From Trichomonas vaginalis G3 (lineage: Eukaryota > Parabasalia > Trichomonadida > Trichomonadidae): a DNA stretch of 64,000 nt. The stretch is from the NCBI RefSeq assembly GCF_026262505.1, contig NC_067204.1:7411797-7475796 (forward strand), written 5' to 3'. Under the pieces are notes generated by a model. It was not told the origin of the DNA and made no database searches. It worked only from the letters and a program-made list of their open reading frames with translations. This document shows, piece by piece, positions 27,761-38,733 of this stretch (positions are counted from its first letter, which is position 1; every line of letters starts with the position of its first letter). The position numbers and the translations under genes were made by a program.

Positions 27761-29629
27761 TGCTTAAGGAAGATTATGGTTACCCAGATACTCTTGACTT
27801 TAGTGACAGATATAAAGAAGCTATTAGAAAGTTCAAGGAAGGAAATACTGACCCGAACCTATTTAGCTTTATGGTTCAGCATAAAATCGGATATAATCTC
27901 AAACCTGGAAAATACAAGCTCGCAAAGGGATATGATTTAATAGCATATCATCCAAATGACATGGATGAATTTACTCCGAGATATTTGATGTCAGAGCTAA
28001 ATGATAATTCAACTCTCTTCATGAAACGCGTAAAAAATAGAGACGGAACGAAAGAAGAAAGGTTTATGAGTCCGGATGACTTAGATAGGGAACTTGTTAA
28101 AACGGTCTCGGAATATATGAAATGCCAGCAGATGAGGTACAAGAAACTCAACAGGAAGAAGTTCAGATACAACCAGACATGGAAGAAATAGTTCAGCAAC
28201 AACAGCTAGAAGAGCCTGAAGGAAACGAACAAGTTCCTCCTTTGGAAACTAACTTCACAGAACTAGATGAAGATTTGGAACAGCCGAAAAATCTTGACCC
28301 TCAACAAGAGTATGAGGTGAATATGGAATCTTTCCAAGAGTCTAAGAAAAATTCGGCTGACATAGTAGAAGAATATCGAAAAATGTTCACCGACATACAA
28401 AAGACTCCAACATCAGATGAAAATATTCAGCATAGAATGGAAGTACTGAAAGAAAATGTACGCAAATACAATAATCCTTTTTACTTACGACCATATAACG
28501 TTCAATCTTTGGCTGAACTCGGTGAAAATAAAAGGTTAAATTTCAACAAAACATATAGAAATGAAACATTGTTTAAAGTTCATTCAGAACCTAACCAATA
28601 TGGAAACAAACCTACTTTTGTTTCTGCAGACTATGGAACTACAATGAGATGGGGTCATAAAGCTAATCCGGATAGGTGGTTCATAAACTTACAACCTCAA
28701 TTCCAAGAAGTTGTAGACGCAATGGAAGTGAATGGTGAACCAGATATAACTGGTATTTTCAGCGCGCTTTAATGCCATTGAAAGATATGAAAGATGCAGA
28801 TATTTTGGACCGTATGAAATGAACATGGCTGAGGGAAATATAACACCTGACGTTCTAGAACATTTATCTCAAAGAACTACACAGAACCATAGAGATGGTA
28901 TATTTGGTGAAGAGTTTAGAAAGAAAGTTAGGGAGAGAGAAGGAAAGAACCTATTGTACATGACCTTGCAAACGAAAGTTTGCAAAATGTCATAAAAACT
29001 TACTTTGCAGACAATGAACTGAGAAGGGATGAATATTTAAGAAAACTCAAATGGACAGTACCAAATGAAATGTTAGTATTGAAAAACATGTTCCATGACA
29101 AAATAAAACCAACTACAGAAATAAATGACGCAAGACTGAAACGTTGGGTAAAAGCTTTCCCATTCACAAAAGATATTATTGGTTACATGGAAAGAAACCA
29201 GAATGGCTACAAAAACATATATTTGGAAACGAGCTTATTCCATATGGACAAGCTATATTTGAAGAGCTTGAACCGGAAACTCAGGAAAGAGTCATGCAAA
29301 CAATAAGCGAAGACTCAAATACAAACTATGACAAAATCTTTCTAGGATATAGGTTACCTGAGATGGGCGACCAGAGCCCAAAGGCAAAAGGACATGGGAA
29401 ATTTACAACATACTAGGTGAACATGAGGCAAAGATGCTACAACTTGAAGCAGAGGGCAAGTTACCAAAAGCGAACAAAGAAGAAGAGAAGAGTAGAACAA
29501 AGTGAAAGTAGTGAAGAAGTAACTTCATCTAGTGAAAGTAGTGCAATGAAGGAAAAAGAAGAGTTAAAGATTCAGTTAAAACTCAGTCAGGAAGAAAGTA
29601 AAGCTTGGTCCGAGTGGGTTCTATTATGA
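27761..29629 (+). pseudogene. Structural-type protein of Maverick B
   Basis: Matches copy C 15393-17093 and extends further, ending in a Ser/Glu/Lys-rich tail. First gene upstream of the major capsid candidate. Broken in several places. Family not recognised. Confidence 0.6.
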
Positions 29630-29668
29630 CATATAAATCCAACTATTCTATATTTTTACCCATATGAA

Positions 29669-31276
29669 ATGTACGCCGCTCAGAATATAACGCCAACAGT
29701 TTTGGATGCCATGAACGGAAATGTTTCCGAATGGTATAACGAATGCGACAATGCATTAGAAGGTCAGAAATAGTTCCTGGAACTTACGAATATACAACTG
29801 CTGTTTCTTATGGAAACGTAGGTGAGTTTGGAGAAGGTTCTTCAACAACAGTAGATATTGCTTGCGATAGGTTTCACATTATTTCTATTGACAACTCTTT
29901 CTTATACGTGGAACAAGACATTGAAATAAAACCTTCTGCTGACTTGAGAGTAAGAAAGGTTGCAATGGTATTTTCTATGTCGGATACCAATATGCTCCAG
30001 AAGTTTTTATGGGATATAAGATATATTCTAACTCTGACTTAGTTCAAACAGTAACATGGGCAAACTATGAATGGTTCGCTTTAAGAAACTCAGTACAACC
30101 ACAAGCTAGAGAACAAACAGACCAGTATGCAACTATTGAGAAAATAAGAAGACTTGACCCTAAGGTTCCAGGAGTTTATGTTAACCTTTCTGGTTCAGAT
30201 GGAACTGCTGCCACTAAAGTAAAACTGAAACTTAGAGTTCCTTTGTCATCTTTCCTCATCTTCAGGTTTTTAAGATACTTACCAAACTGGGCAGGAAAAA
30301 TTTCTATCGAACTTACTCCAAGCAAAAATAACTTAGTCATTGCACCAACACAAGACCCATTCACTATTACAGACGTAAAGGGAACAAATCAAACGTCATT
30401 CGCCGAATTTTGCAAAGACAAAGTTGACTTAGACTTTGGTTTCTCAAACTTCAACAATGAAGTAAACTATTATTTCAATGCTGCTGGAACTGCTTGGGAC
30501 CCAGTTAAGTTCACATGCGAAAAGTTTGAATGCAAGAGAATAGAAAGCAGACTTGCAGTCTATATGTTGGACCCAGATATTTCAAATGCTTTAGCTGCCA
30601 AATATATTGCAGTTCCACTTATGTTCCCTATACACCAAATATCTGTCAAAGACTTTGCAGGTGAAGTTGGAAACCAAAATCCAGGAGCCGCAGGTGCAAG
30701 AACAGATATTGCTTTAACAACTGCAATGAAACATGCAGATACTATGTTTGTACTGTTCAGACGAACTATAAATGACTATTCTTGTTTCTACAACCCTGGT
30801 ATTAAATATCATATAAACATAGATGGTAAATATTATCCAAGAGAAGAATATTCTACAGTTGAGGATATGAGGTCATACAACTTGACATTAGATGCTATGA
30901 ACTTTAACAACAACTTCACAACAACTATTAACCCTGAAATGCAAAGTTCTATTATGCCATATGTGAAAGTATGGACTCATACAGAAGGTCAAAAAACTCA
31001 ATATACAAATGGAGACCGTTCAAACTTTTGGCTTGGCATTCCATTTGCTGACTCAGAAGACTTTATGGGTGGTATTTCAACTGTTGGTACAGTTCAAATA
31101 CAATATACTGGTGACAGAGACGGTCCAGATGAATTGAGAGCAAAGAAGTTTACAAAACCAATAGCACTTTCACGGAAGATGCTCTTTTGAAGATTCGTTC
31201 GATGAAACCTGCTGGGGCTCCTCAGATTGGCATAACGACAGCTTCCATCGAGCAGATTTTGGCAGCAGGTCAGTAA
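29669..31276 (+). pseudogene. Major capsid protein candidate of Maverick B
   Basis: Begins MYAAQNITPTVLDAMNGN. The body is beta-rich with well-spaced aromatic and Gly/Pro residues (KVPGVYVNLSGSDG, NRTIN-like loops, YPREEYSTVEDMRSYN), in keeping with a double jelly-roll capsid protein, and its place between structural genes and a minor capsid candidate fits Polinton order. The assignment is by composition, length (~530 residues) and order, not by a sequence motif. Broken. Confidence 0.6.
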
Positions 31277-31588
31277 GTTGTTCTTGAACTGACTTCTCTC
31301 CGTCAAATATTGACAGTACGCCAGTTTTGACATAATATTGTATTATAAACTTTCCTTTAGTAATATCGGTCAGTTTTGAAGTTATATTTTTGTCTGCTTC
31401 AAGAACTTTCACCATTTCAGTTATACCAACTTTCTTTGCTTTATGAAAATATTTTGGTTCAGCAAATATGCTATTCTATAACATTTTCCATTTTTTGTGT
31501 AAAGAACTATTCTGTCAATGTATTTGTATTGTTTGTGAGTATAAACTTTGTTCTGCTTCAATTCAATAAGATATCCGAATACGTCCAT
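31272..31588 (-). pseudogene. Small minus-strand gene of Maverick B
   Basis: Begins MDVFGYLIELKQNKVYTHKQ; contains a KGKFIIQYYVKTGVLSIFDG block that looks like a small beta-rich domain. It is divergent from the gene at 31607, sharing a short promoter region. Broken. Function unknown. Confidence 0.4.
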
Positions 31589-31606
31589 CTTTTTATTCTA
31601 AGTAAA

Positions 31607-32184
31607 ATGTCATTTCCGAAAAATAGAAGCGTAAGTGTTTCAAAAGGTTTAATGGCGGTGGCAGATGTGAAGTTAAATTCACCAACTCAAACAAACAGTC
31701 AAAGTGTTATTGTCAATGTCAAAGACAGAGATGTTGAAGTGGGGAAACCATACGAAGACGAAGATGGTATAACAATTGTTCCTGTAAAAGAACCAACATA
31801 TCCTGAAGTTAACAGAGACTTAAGTTCTGTTGCAGATATTCGAAACGACTACCAACAACTGAAAGACAAACTTCAAACTCAGGAGAAGATTTGTCAAGCT
31901 TTAAGTATAATGTTAAACTTGGTCGAACACAACCCTGTAAAAGTGAACTCATATGTCATTGCACCTCATGAAGTTTTAAAGAACTATTGAAACTTTTGAC
32001 AGAGGCAGACGATATAAACATCAAAGAAATAGAACCCGACATTGGTTGCTGTGGTGTTTCATATAATGTCATTGACAAGATATACGTTATGAAAGGAGGT
32101 GAAACGTTGAACTTAAAATATAGTTTCCCAGACGTTATAAAAATATTTGACGACCACAACATTTCATTAAAATTTATTTGCTAA
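31607..32184 (+). pseudogene. Small conserved gene of Maverick B
   Basis: Start MSFPKNRSVSVSKG; the leader TTTTTATTCTAAGTAAA is a good example of the element's second start-site type. The middle is acidic and Asp/Val-rich, then a helical part. Broken. Function unknown. Confidence 0.45.
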
Positions 32185-32188
32185 GTAA

Positions 32189-32983
32189 ATGGCAGAAGAC
32201 ATAATGGTTTATACTATTACGACTAAAAACCCTGAGTCATATAATTCTATAACAACAAACTTACAAAGTCCTCAAGGATGGTATTGTAAACTAACCTTAA
32301 ACACAATGACGACTAAAGCCTGTTTTGCTCTTTTGACACCAGAAGACTTTATTGTTGTGAATGGTAAAAAATACTCCTTTGAAGATACTTACTCAGATAT
32401 ACCACCAACAGGTTTTGTTGACTTATTTAATACTTTAAGTACGGGTGTAACATGTGCTGCAACTAGAGCAGGTTTCATTATGTTTGGATGTCCGACTGAG
32501 TTTACTATAAACGATATGAGCTATAATACAAAACTTATTTCTGGTTTTTACTACCAACAGTTTCCTATAACAGGAAAAGGTGTCAACAAGGAATCTATTC
32601 CATTGACATTAAGCACACCAATCTTATATATTGTTTCAAACTTAGGTTCAAAGTGCTATTCGAATGTCGACAGAAACTATTATGACCAAAAGATACTTAT
32701 GCGTATAAACAATACTTTCTCTGCTGGTTTGCCTATTGTTCATTCGAATGCAGAATTTTCAACCTTAGTGAACTCAAACACTTTGGCAAGTATAACGTTG
32801 ACATTAGTTGACGCAAACTTTGTTCCTGTAAAACTTTTATGTCCTATGTATTTGTCAATGACGGCAGAAAGTTTCGAATTGGAAGATGCAACTGGTGAAA
32901 GTATTGTATTACAAGAACAACTTCAACAACAAATAGCTCAAGAACAACAAATGCAACAAATGGAACAACAAAGTCAAGAATAA
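32189..32983 (+). CDS. Minor capsid (penton-like) candidate of Maverick B
   Basis: 264 residues from MAEDIMVYTITTKN. Beta-rich throughout (GWYCKLTLNTMTTKACF, STPILYIVSNLGSK), consistent with a single jelly roll, ending in a Gln-rich tail (QEQLQQQIAQEQQM). Gene order next to the capsid candidate fits the Polinton penton protein. Inference from composition and context only. Looks whole. Confidence 0.5.
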   Translation: MAEDIMVYTITTKNPESYNSITTNLQSPQGWYCKLTLNTMTTKACFALLTPEDFIVVNGKKYSFEDTYSDIPPTGFVDLFNTLSTGVTCAATRAGFIMFGCPTEFTINDMSYNTKLISGFYYQQFPITGKGVNKESIPLTLSTPILYIVSNLGSKCYSNVDRNYYDQKILMRINNTFSAGLPIVHSNAEFSTLVNSNTLASITLTLVDANFVPVKLLCPMYLSMTAESFELEDATGESIVLQEQLQQQIAQEQQMQQMEQQSQE

Positions 32984-33011
32984 AAAATAATATTTTTTTA
33001 TTTTTATAAAA

Positions 33012-34154
33012 ATGTACAGAATAGATGTTTCAGATTTTTATGACTTCCAAGCATTCAGAAATATGTGTCCATTTAGAGACTATAACAAAGCAGTCGAGAA
33101 TTTGAAACGTTTAGTCATTTATGTCGACTCTGCCCCAGAATGTTATGTCATGAAAGAATGGGATGTTGTCTTTAACAAACCAAGAGCAACAATAGTGTCT
33201 GAACAAGAATGTAGACAGAAACTTAAGAAAATAAAAGTTGTACAAGTTGGCATGAAGATGTTAGATGCTTGGGATATCTTATTGTCAAAGTTAGAAGATT
33301 TTTCAGTTCGAGGTATAAAGTTCTATACACCTTCTCCAAACTTCTATTCTATCTTCACTGGATATAAATACGAACAAGTAGAATGGAAAGAAAATGTTAT
33401 AGAAGCTTGGTTAGACCATGTCAAAGAAATTATATGCAATGGAAACGAAAGAGTCTATGAGTATATCTTATGTTGGTTTGCAAATATCTTACAACATCCA
33501 AGTGCTAAAAATGAAACTGCTCTCATTATAATTTGACTCTGTGGCAAGTTTAACTCCTCAATAGAGAATATGAAACTTATAGTTTGCAATGAACTTCAAA
33601 GTATAGATACAACAAAAGTTTTGAACTCAGATGCTTTGAAGAGTCTTATAACAGACAAAGTTGGAGTTGTTGAAAGAAAGTATAAAGACCAAAGAGTTTG
33701 TGAAAATGTTGCAAACTTCATTATGGTTTCAAACAATGCTGTTCCGATGAAGTTAGAAAGTTCTGACAGAAGATATGTAGTTGTCAGAACGTCAGAAGCT
33801 CATATGCAAGATACAGAATATTTTGACGCTTTGTCAGAATGTTTGACATCTGACTTTTACAACCACTTGTTCTCATATTTCATGACATTAGATATTTCTA
33901 AGTTCAATCCAAGACAAATTCCACATACCGAAGAGAGACAAACATTGTTAGAAGCAAACAAGAGTGTATATGAACTGTTCATAGATGAAACTGACTTTGA
34001 GTGTTTAGATGAATGGTCAATATATAATGAATATAAACAATATTGTCAAGAGTATGGTTATATGCCAGCGTCTAAACGAACATTCTTGGCAAATGTCAAA
34101 AGTCTTTTAGATGTTCAGAATGGTGTATATACAAAGAAAATTTTTTCTGAGTAA
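33012..34154 (+). pseudogene. SF3 (D5-like) helicase of Maverick B
   Basis: The C-terminal part matches the helicase superfamily 3 pattern of viral D5-type proteins: a Walker B-like KLIVCNELQS block, a sensor-like block FIMVSNNAVPMKLE and RRYVVVRTS. The N-terminal part would carry the primase-linked domain. It would unwind DNA for element replication. Broken. Confidence 0.7.
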
Positions 34155-34190
34155 ATTTAAAAAAAAATATTTTTTTATCCGATAGAAAAG

Positions 34191-34610
34191 ATGACGAAAT
34201 ATATTTCAGTAAACAAGTACATGTCAGGACTTAAAGAAGAACTAGACCCATTCACATATTTGAATGTTTACTTCTACCATTTTGAAAAGTCTTCATTCAG
34301 CAAAGTTTGGAACATCGAACCAGTTAAGTTTGCTATTGTGACTAAAAATGGTGCGAAATTTGAAGACTTAGACATAGAAGGTTTGTTAACAGTCAAAGAA
34401 AGTTTTGACAGAAGGTTCTCAAACCTTAAAGAAGGCAAAGCATACAAACTTGTTATACCTTATGAACCAAAGAAGACAGACGACTATGAATATTATGAGT
34501 CTAAAGTTGTAGAAGTTCAAGGTAAATTGGGTAAAAAGATTTTAGAGTCTAAGCCAGTGTTTACTCCTAAAGAGGAAGAGAACATTGACATTGACCCAGG
34601 AATGTTCTAA
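34191..34610 (+). CDS. Candidate ssDNA-binding protein of Maverick B
   Basis: 139 residues from MTKYISVNKYMSG. The body is beta-rich (FAIVTKNGAKFEDLDIEG, AYKLVIPYEPKKTDDYE) and the C-terminus is acidic and ends in Phe (EENIDIDPGMF), the hallmark tail of many ssDNA-binding proteins. It lies next to the helicase and before the ATPase. The function is inference from tail and neighbours. Looks whole. Confidence 0.4.
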   Translation: MTKYISVNKYMSGLKEELDPFTYLNVYFYHFEKSSFSKVWNIEPVKFAIVTKNGAKFEDLDIEGLLTVKESFDRRFSNLKEGKAYKLVIPYEPKKTDDYEYYESKVVEVQGKLGKKILESKPVFTPKEEENIDIDPGMF

Positions 34611-34626
34611 AAATAAAATTTTATTT

Positions 34627-35076
34627 TTACATGTCAAATTTCTTTTTCTCTGGAACTGGTTCAGGTTCTTTCTTCTCTTCTACTTTTTTCTCTTTCTTTT
34701 CTTTCTTCTTCTTCTCTGGTGGAGATATGTCAAATTTCTCAGAACCATATTTATGTAAAAGTTCTTTGTCCTTTAATAGCTCATCTATTCTGTTTTCTAT
34801 TTCATCTTCAAGAACAGCGCATGTGTCTTCTTTGCATTCTAAGAACTTTTGTTGGACTTCATCTTTCCAATCAGCGTCATCTCTGTCAACAAGTCTGTCA
34901 TTGACAAATTTTAAGACTGCTCTTTGTAATGTTTTATGGTTCTTGTCATATTCCCAGAAACAGAACTTTAGAACAAATTCACCTTTCTTGTTTACACTAT
35001 GTAAGATTTTATGGTCGACAGATGTTTTGCTGTCAAAAAGTTTGTCTCGAATATAGATAGCGAAATCGCTAGACAT
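34627..35076 (-). CDS. Charged protein of Maverick B (149 aa)
   Basis: Begins MSSDFAIYIRDKLF; folded-looking N-terminal ~110 residues, then a Lys/Glu/Pro tail (EKKKKEKKEKKVEEKK). Convergent with the candidate ssDNA-binding gene and divergent from the ATPase. Function unknown. Looks whole. Confidence 0.55.
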   Translation of the reverse strand: MSSDFAIYIRDKLFDSKTSVDHKILHSVNKKGEFVLKFCFWEYDKNHKTLQRAVLKFVNDRLVDRDDADWKDEVQQKFLECKEDTCAVLEDEIENRIDELLKDKELLHKYGSEKFDISPPEKKKKEKKEKKVEEKKEPEPVPEKKKFDM

Positions 35077-35112
35077 TTTCTAAAAGATAAAAATTTTAAT
35101 TTTTCTAAAAAT

Positions 35113-35988
35113 ATGTTAGAAAAAAAGTTTGCTGGCATTGACAAGAAATTTGAGAATGTTTTAAACAAGAACAAGAGGAAGTTAGAAAATGCTCAGATAA
35201 AGCCTATACATGAAAAGTTCTTATTTGCTCAGAATGGTATAACAGGTCTAATTGCACCACCTGGGTCGGGTAAGACTTTCACTTATCTTAAAATGGCTGC
35301 ACAACAACAAGAACTAGATGAGAAGAACCCATTCTATGAGTTAGTTGTTATTTGTTCGACTTCTGGTCAATTTGACCAAACCGTCAATTCGTTCAAAGAT
35401 ATTATAAAGAAGTCTAAGTTAGTATGTATAAAGGATACTGAGTTGTTAGATTGGATAAAGAAGTACCAAAGAAGAGTTTTGAAGTATAATGCTATAAATG
35501 AGTATATAAATTCTAAGTTTAAAGAACCTAATGAGGAAATGCAGAGAATATTAGAGAAGAAACACTTCCGAAACAAACAGAAAGAGATAGAATACATTTC
35601 GAAGAAATTGCAATCTTACGATTGGAAGACTTACCCTCATAGATGTCTTCTTATCTTAGATGACTTTGCTTCTCATCCTTTGTTAAAGAACAGAGAACAA
35701 GATATGTGTCGAATTCTTAAAAAGCTCAGACACTTTAACATCTCAGTTGTCATTTGTGTACAGACAGCAAAGAGTTTAAGTAAGGATGTTAAAAGAATAC
35801 TTACTGACATAATACTTTTCCCCGGATTGTCCGAAGACGATTTCATGGAACTTATGAAAGAGTCCATGGCAGGTAAGTTTGACCGACATGAACTATGGGA
35901 GAAGTACAAAGTCATACAAGACCCTCATACTTCTTTCAGAATTCATATCTACGCAAACAAAGTTCAAATTGTAAAAAGTCAAGCTTGA
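35113..35988 (+). CDS. Maverick packaging ATPase (FtsK/HerA/A32-like), copy B
   Basis: 291 residues from MLEKKFAGIDKKFE; the ATG follows a TTTTTCTAAAAAT leader, and the longer upstream frame has no such context. Walker A is GLIAPPGSGKTFTY near residue 45-58, Walker B is RCLLILDDFASH near 185-196, and the conserved VQTAKSL block follows. These are the signs of the A32/FtsK packaging ATPases of Polintons and related viruses, which load DNA into capsids. Looks whole. Confidence 0.85.
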   Translation: MLEKKFAGIDKKFENVLNKNKRKLENAQIKPIHEKFLFAQNGITGLIAPPGSGKTFTYLKMAAQQQELDEKNPFYELVVICSTSGQFDQTVNSFKDIIKKSKLVCIKDTELLDWIKKYQRRVLKYNAINEYINSKFKEPNEEMQRILEKKHFRNKQKEIEYISKKLQSYDWKTYPHRCLLILDDFASHPLLKNREQDMCRILKKLRHFNISVVICVQTAKSLSKDVKRILTDIILFPGLSEDDFMELMKESMAGKFDRHELWEKYKVIQDPHTSFRIHIYANKVQIVKSQA

Positions 35989-36007
35989 AAAATGTAAGTG
36001 TTTAGTC

Positions 36008-36187
36008 TTAGTAAGGATATCTCTTCGCGAAGCATATGCCGTCCTTGAGTTTTATGTACGTGAAGAGAAGTACAATGAATTCAATTACGAGTACAATTGC
36101 AATGACAACTAAGGCAACTATTTTTGTCTTTTGCCAGCAAGAGTACTTCTTCTCTTCCAATGGTTCGGCAGAACTATACTCACTCAT
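36008..36187 (-). CDS. Small single-pass membrane protein of Maverick B
   Basis: Copy of 699-878 with one hydrophobic helix (IVALVVIAIVLVIEF); three or four conservative differences. Looks whole. Confidence 0.58.
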   Translation of the reverse strand: MSEYSSAEPLEEKKYSCWQKTKIVALVVIAIVLVIEFIVLLFTYIKLKDGICFAKRYPY

Positions 36188-36230
36188 GAGAAATGCCAAA
36201 ACGGTTTAATAGAAAAAGTGTCGTTTTTTC

Positions 36231-36419
36231 ATGTCAGAAGACTCGAAGGTGCAACACTTCCAAAATACCGACGAACTCAGAAGAGCAGCATGGCAGTATG
36301 TTCTTGACAACTTCTTTGAGTTCTCCAGGTACACCTTGGAAAATGCTGAAGAACTTCGACACAGAGAATTTGGAGAAATTGCACTCCAATACTACCTTGA
36401 CAAACAAAGGGTAAATTAA
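36231..36419 (+). CDS. Small acidic helical protein of Maverick B
   Basis: Copy of 922-1116, slightly shorter at its C-terminus. Start context TCGTTTTTTCATG. Looks whole. Confidence 0.55.
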   Translation: MSEDSKVQHFQNTDELRRAAWQYVLDNFFEFSRYTLENAEELRHREFGEIALQYYLDKQRVN

Positions 36420-36454
36420 GACTAAAAACTTAACGTTTAAAAAGTGACATTTTT

Positions 36455-36655
36455 ATGAGCTCCGAGTCACCGAGAAAACTTGGTCAGATGTTAGCAGCTT
36501 ACTTCCCTGAGGAGGATGGAAGCGTTACATACATCAGGTTCAAAAACAACGAACCTGGAATTGCGTACCAAATTCGCAATTACATGACCATGGAAGAGTA
36601 TGAAAGATTTCTAGAAGAGAAACCAGCTCTAAACAACTCAGAAAAGAAAGAGTAA
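36455..36655 (+). CDS. Small conserved protein of Maverick B
   Basis: Copy of 1157-1357, one conservative difference. Same AAGTGACATTTTTATG start context. Looks whole. Confidence 0.58.
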   Translation: MSSESPRKLGQMLAAYFPEEDGSVTYIRFKNNEPGIAYQIRNYMTMEEYERFLEEKPALNNSEKKE

Positions 36656-36683
36656 AAAGTTTAATTCGTAATTGTTTATTTTT

Positions 36684-37262
36684 TTACTTGTAAGGGCAAG
36701 CTGCAAGTATGAAGTCGACTATCTCCGTCTTTGTTTTGACGAGCTGGACGGCTCTTGCGAGTACGTCTGTTTTGCGGTCTCCAGCTGGTGTCTGACCTTC
36801 GTAATTGCGCATGTTCTTGAGAGCTCCAACTGTAAATGGTTGTAGGATGAAGAGTCTCTCAGACTGCTTGAGGTAGTCGTCTCTGTCTTTGACCGAATCT
36901 GTGGTACGAGTCGAATCGGTCGATTTGAGGGAAGAGACTGAAAGCCTGTCGTCTTCCATTGGAGCTGTAGCATACTCTTTGCGTAAGCGGTTCAGACCTT
37001 CTTCGAAGTCTTGGTCTCTCTTCGATTGAGATTGGAATTGGAATTGCTGGGGTGGAGCTTGCTGGAACAACCAAGGGTTGGGGAAGTAAGGCATAGGCTG
37101 AGGAGGGTAGTTTGGGAAGCCTTGTGGTGGGTAGTAACCTTGAGGTGGAAATTGGTAGTAATTCGGAGGTACTTGCTGGAACTGAGGTTGCTGAGGAGAC
37201 TGTTGTGGTTCTTTAGGTTCCTCTGGTTTGGGAATGGACTCGGTTGGTGGGACGTCAGTCAT
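36684..37262 (-). CDS. Pro/Gln-rich protein of Maverick B
   Basis: 192 residues from MTDVPPTESIPKPEEP. I chose this ATG because the upstream in-frame codons run through the minisatellite and would only add Leu/Val repeats. N-terminal half Pro/Gln/Tyr-rich; C-terminal half helical. Looks whole, unlike 1386-1965. Confidence 0.62.
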   Translation of the reverse strand: MTDVPPTESIPKPEEPKEPQQSPQQPQFQQVPPNYYQFPPQGYYPPQGFPNYPPQPMPYFPNPWLFQQAPPQQFQFQSQSKRDQDFEEGLNRLRKEYATAPMEDDRLSVSSLKSTDSTRTTDSVKDRDDYLKQSERLFILQPFTVGALKNMRNYEGQTPAGDRKTDVLARAVQLVKTKTEIVDFILAACPYK

Positions 37263-37308
37263 CCGTTTGTGGCTTAACCGTCGGACCACAACGATAAAAA
37301 TCTCTGCT

Positions 37309-37440
37309 ACTAGCAGTACTTTTACTGACAGTAGCAGTACTTTTACTGACAGTAGCAGTACTTTTACTGACAGTAGCAGTACTTTTACTGACAGTAGCAG
37401 TACTTTTTCTGACAGTAGCAGTACTTTTTCTGACAGTAGC
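37309..37440. repeat. 21-base minisatellite, copy B
   Basis: About six units of the same 21-base repeat as at 2012-2343, again ending at the ATG of the next gene. Confidence 0.92.
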
Positions 37441-37441
37441 A

Positions 37442-37807
37442 ATGGTCGAGGTCGAACCTACCGACGAGGCAATTTACCTAATTGAAATTAACGAGCTTGT
37501 TAAAGACTTCCTCAGGCAGAATGTAAAAGGCAAGCTTGTTAACGGTTGGATAACGGGAAGGGCTGCCTTGAATCTCGAGACTTCGACTGGAATTCCAATT
37601 GAGGTACCAGAAGGCACTCCTTTCGACGACATAAAGCAAGCAAAGAAGGAAGCCATTATAAAGTTCTTTGCCAAGCGTCCTTGGATACTACTTCCAAACA
37701 GAGAGAACCCTTTCCCAAGAATGAACCAAATTCTCAAGGGTCTCCTTCACTTCTCTGGTCAGCCGTTCTACATAACCTGTGAAGGCGACATTCAGCCAGT
37801 TCAGTAA
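37442..37807 (+). CDS. Conserved 121-residue protein of Maverick B
   Basis: Copy of 2344-2709 with two differences near residue 48. Looks whole. Confidence 0.63.
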   Translation: MVEVEPTDEAIYLIEINELVKDFLRQNVKGKLVNGWITGRAALNLETSTGIPIEVPEGTPFDDIKQAKKEAIIKFFAKRPWILLPNRENPFPRMNQILKGLLHFSGQPFYITCEGDIQPVQ

Positions 37808-37863
37808 ACATCTCATTTTAACTTACTTTTTTTATGTTTTTACTCACACTCGTACTCACCAGG

Positions 37864-38094
37864 TATGAGTACAACTATTTCAACTGTGAACCTTGTAGTG
37901 ACCGGTCTTCCTGCAAATGCAAGTTCGGTCAATACACAGTTTATGGTGGCAAGAAGGACAGTGGGGAATGCGCGCTCGAGAGAGAATTGAAATTCCAGAC
38001 CCAACTCCAACAAGAACTCTCAAGTTGTCAAAGACTCATGTGAAGAAGAAGTCTATAACAAAGCACTTATAGCCATATATGGCAGTTTAGAGTA
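37864..38094 (+). pseudogene. Small Maverick gene, broken, copy B
   Basis: Copy of 2766-3001. Broken here too. Confidence 0.35.
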
Positions 38095-38117
38095 AAAACA
38101 TTTTTTTCATTTTTTGA

Positions 38118-38701
38118 ATGAAGCAAGTTAAACTCGTCCCACACCAAACTCAATGGACCGATGAAGAGTTTCAAGCTATGGTTGAAGGTGTTGAGAACGA
38201 CATAGACGGCGAACTTGAAGGAGCTCAAACCACAATTGCAACCAAAATTGCACAAGTCAAAGAAGAGATAGCTCCACTTAAAGCTACCAAAGCTACTCTT
38301 GACCTCATGGATACTTACCGTTTAGAAGTAAGAGTGGAATAAGACAATTAAAATTGAAACTTCTAAACTACGAAGCTATACTCCAAAAGTTAGCAGAAAT
38401 GAGAAGACTTTACCAGAGCTACTTACATGTAAGGGACTTACCTTCAAGCAGTCCGACCAAAGATGAATTTTCTGACATTGTCCCAATTTTGTCCGAAAGT
38501 CAGCTCAGATGTTTTGAACTGCTCCCAACATATCCAGAATATGAAAATTTGCCTGAACTCTTTTGGTTCCTCAAAAAACGTTTTTTGGTTCTCATGTTCG
38601 AAACTTTTATCGGAAGAGACAACAAACGTTCAGAAGAAGAGCAAGATATTATTTTAAACTTGTTGTATGACTTAACTGTCATAACCAGCTTTTTGAAGTA
38701 A
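38118..38701 (+). pseudogene. Coiled-coil protein of Maverick B
   Basis: Copy of 3024-3608. Broken. High similarity over the whole length. Confidence 0.6.
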
Positions 38702-38733
38702 AACCGTCATTCTCAAACCACTTCATTTTTTCG

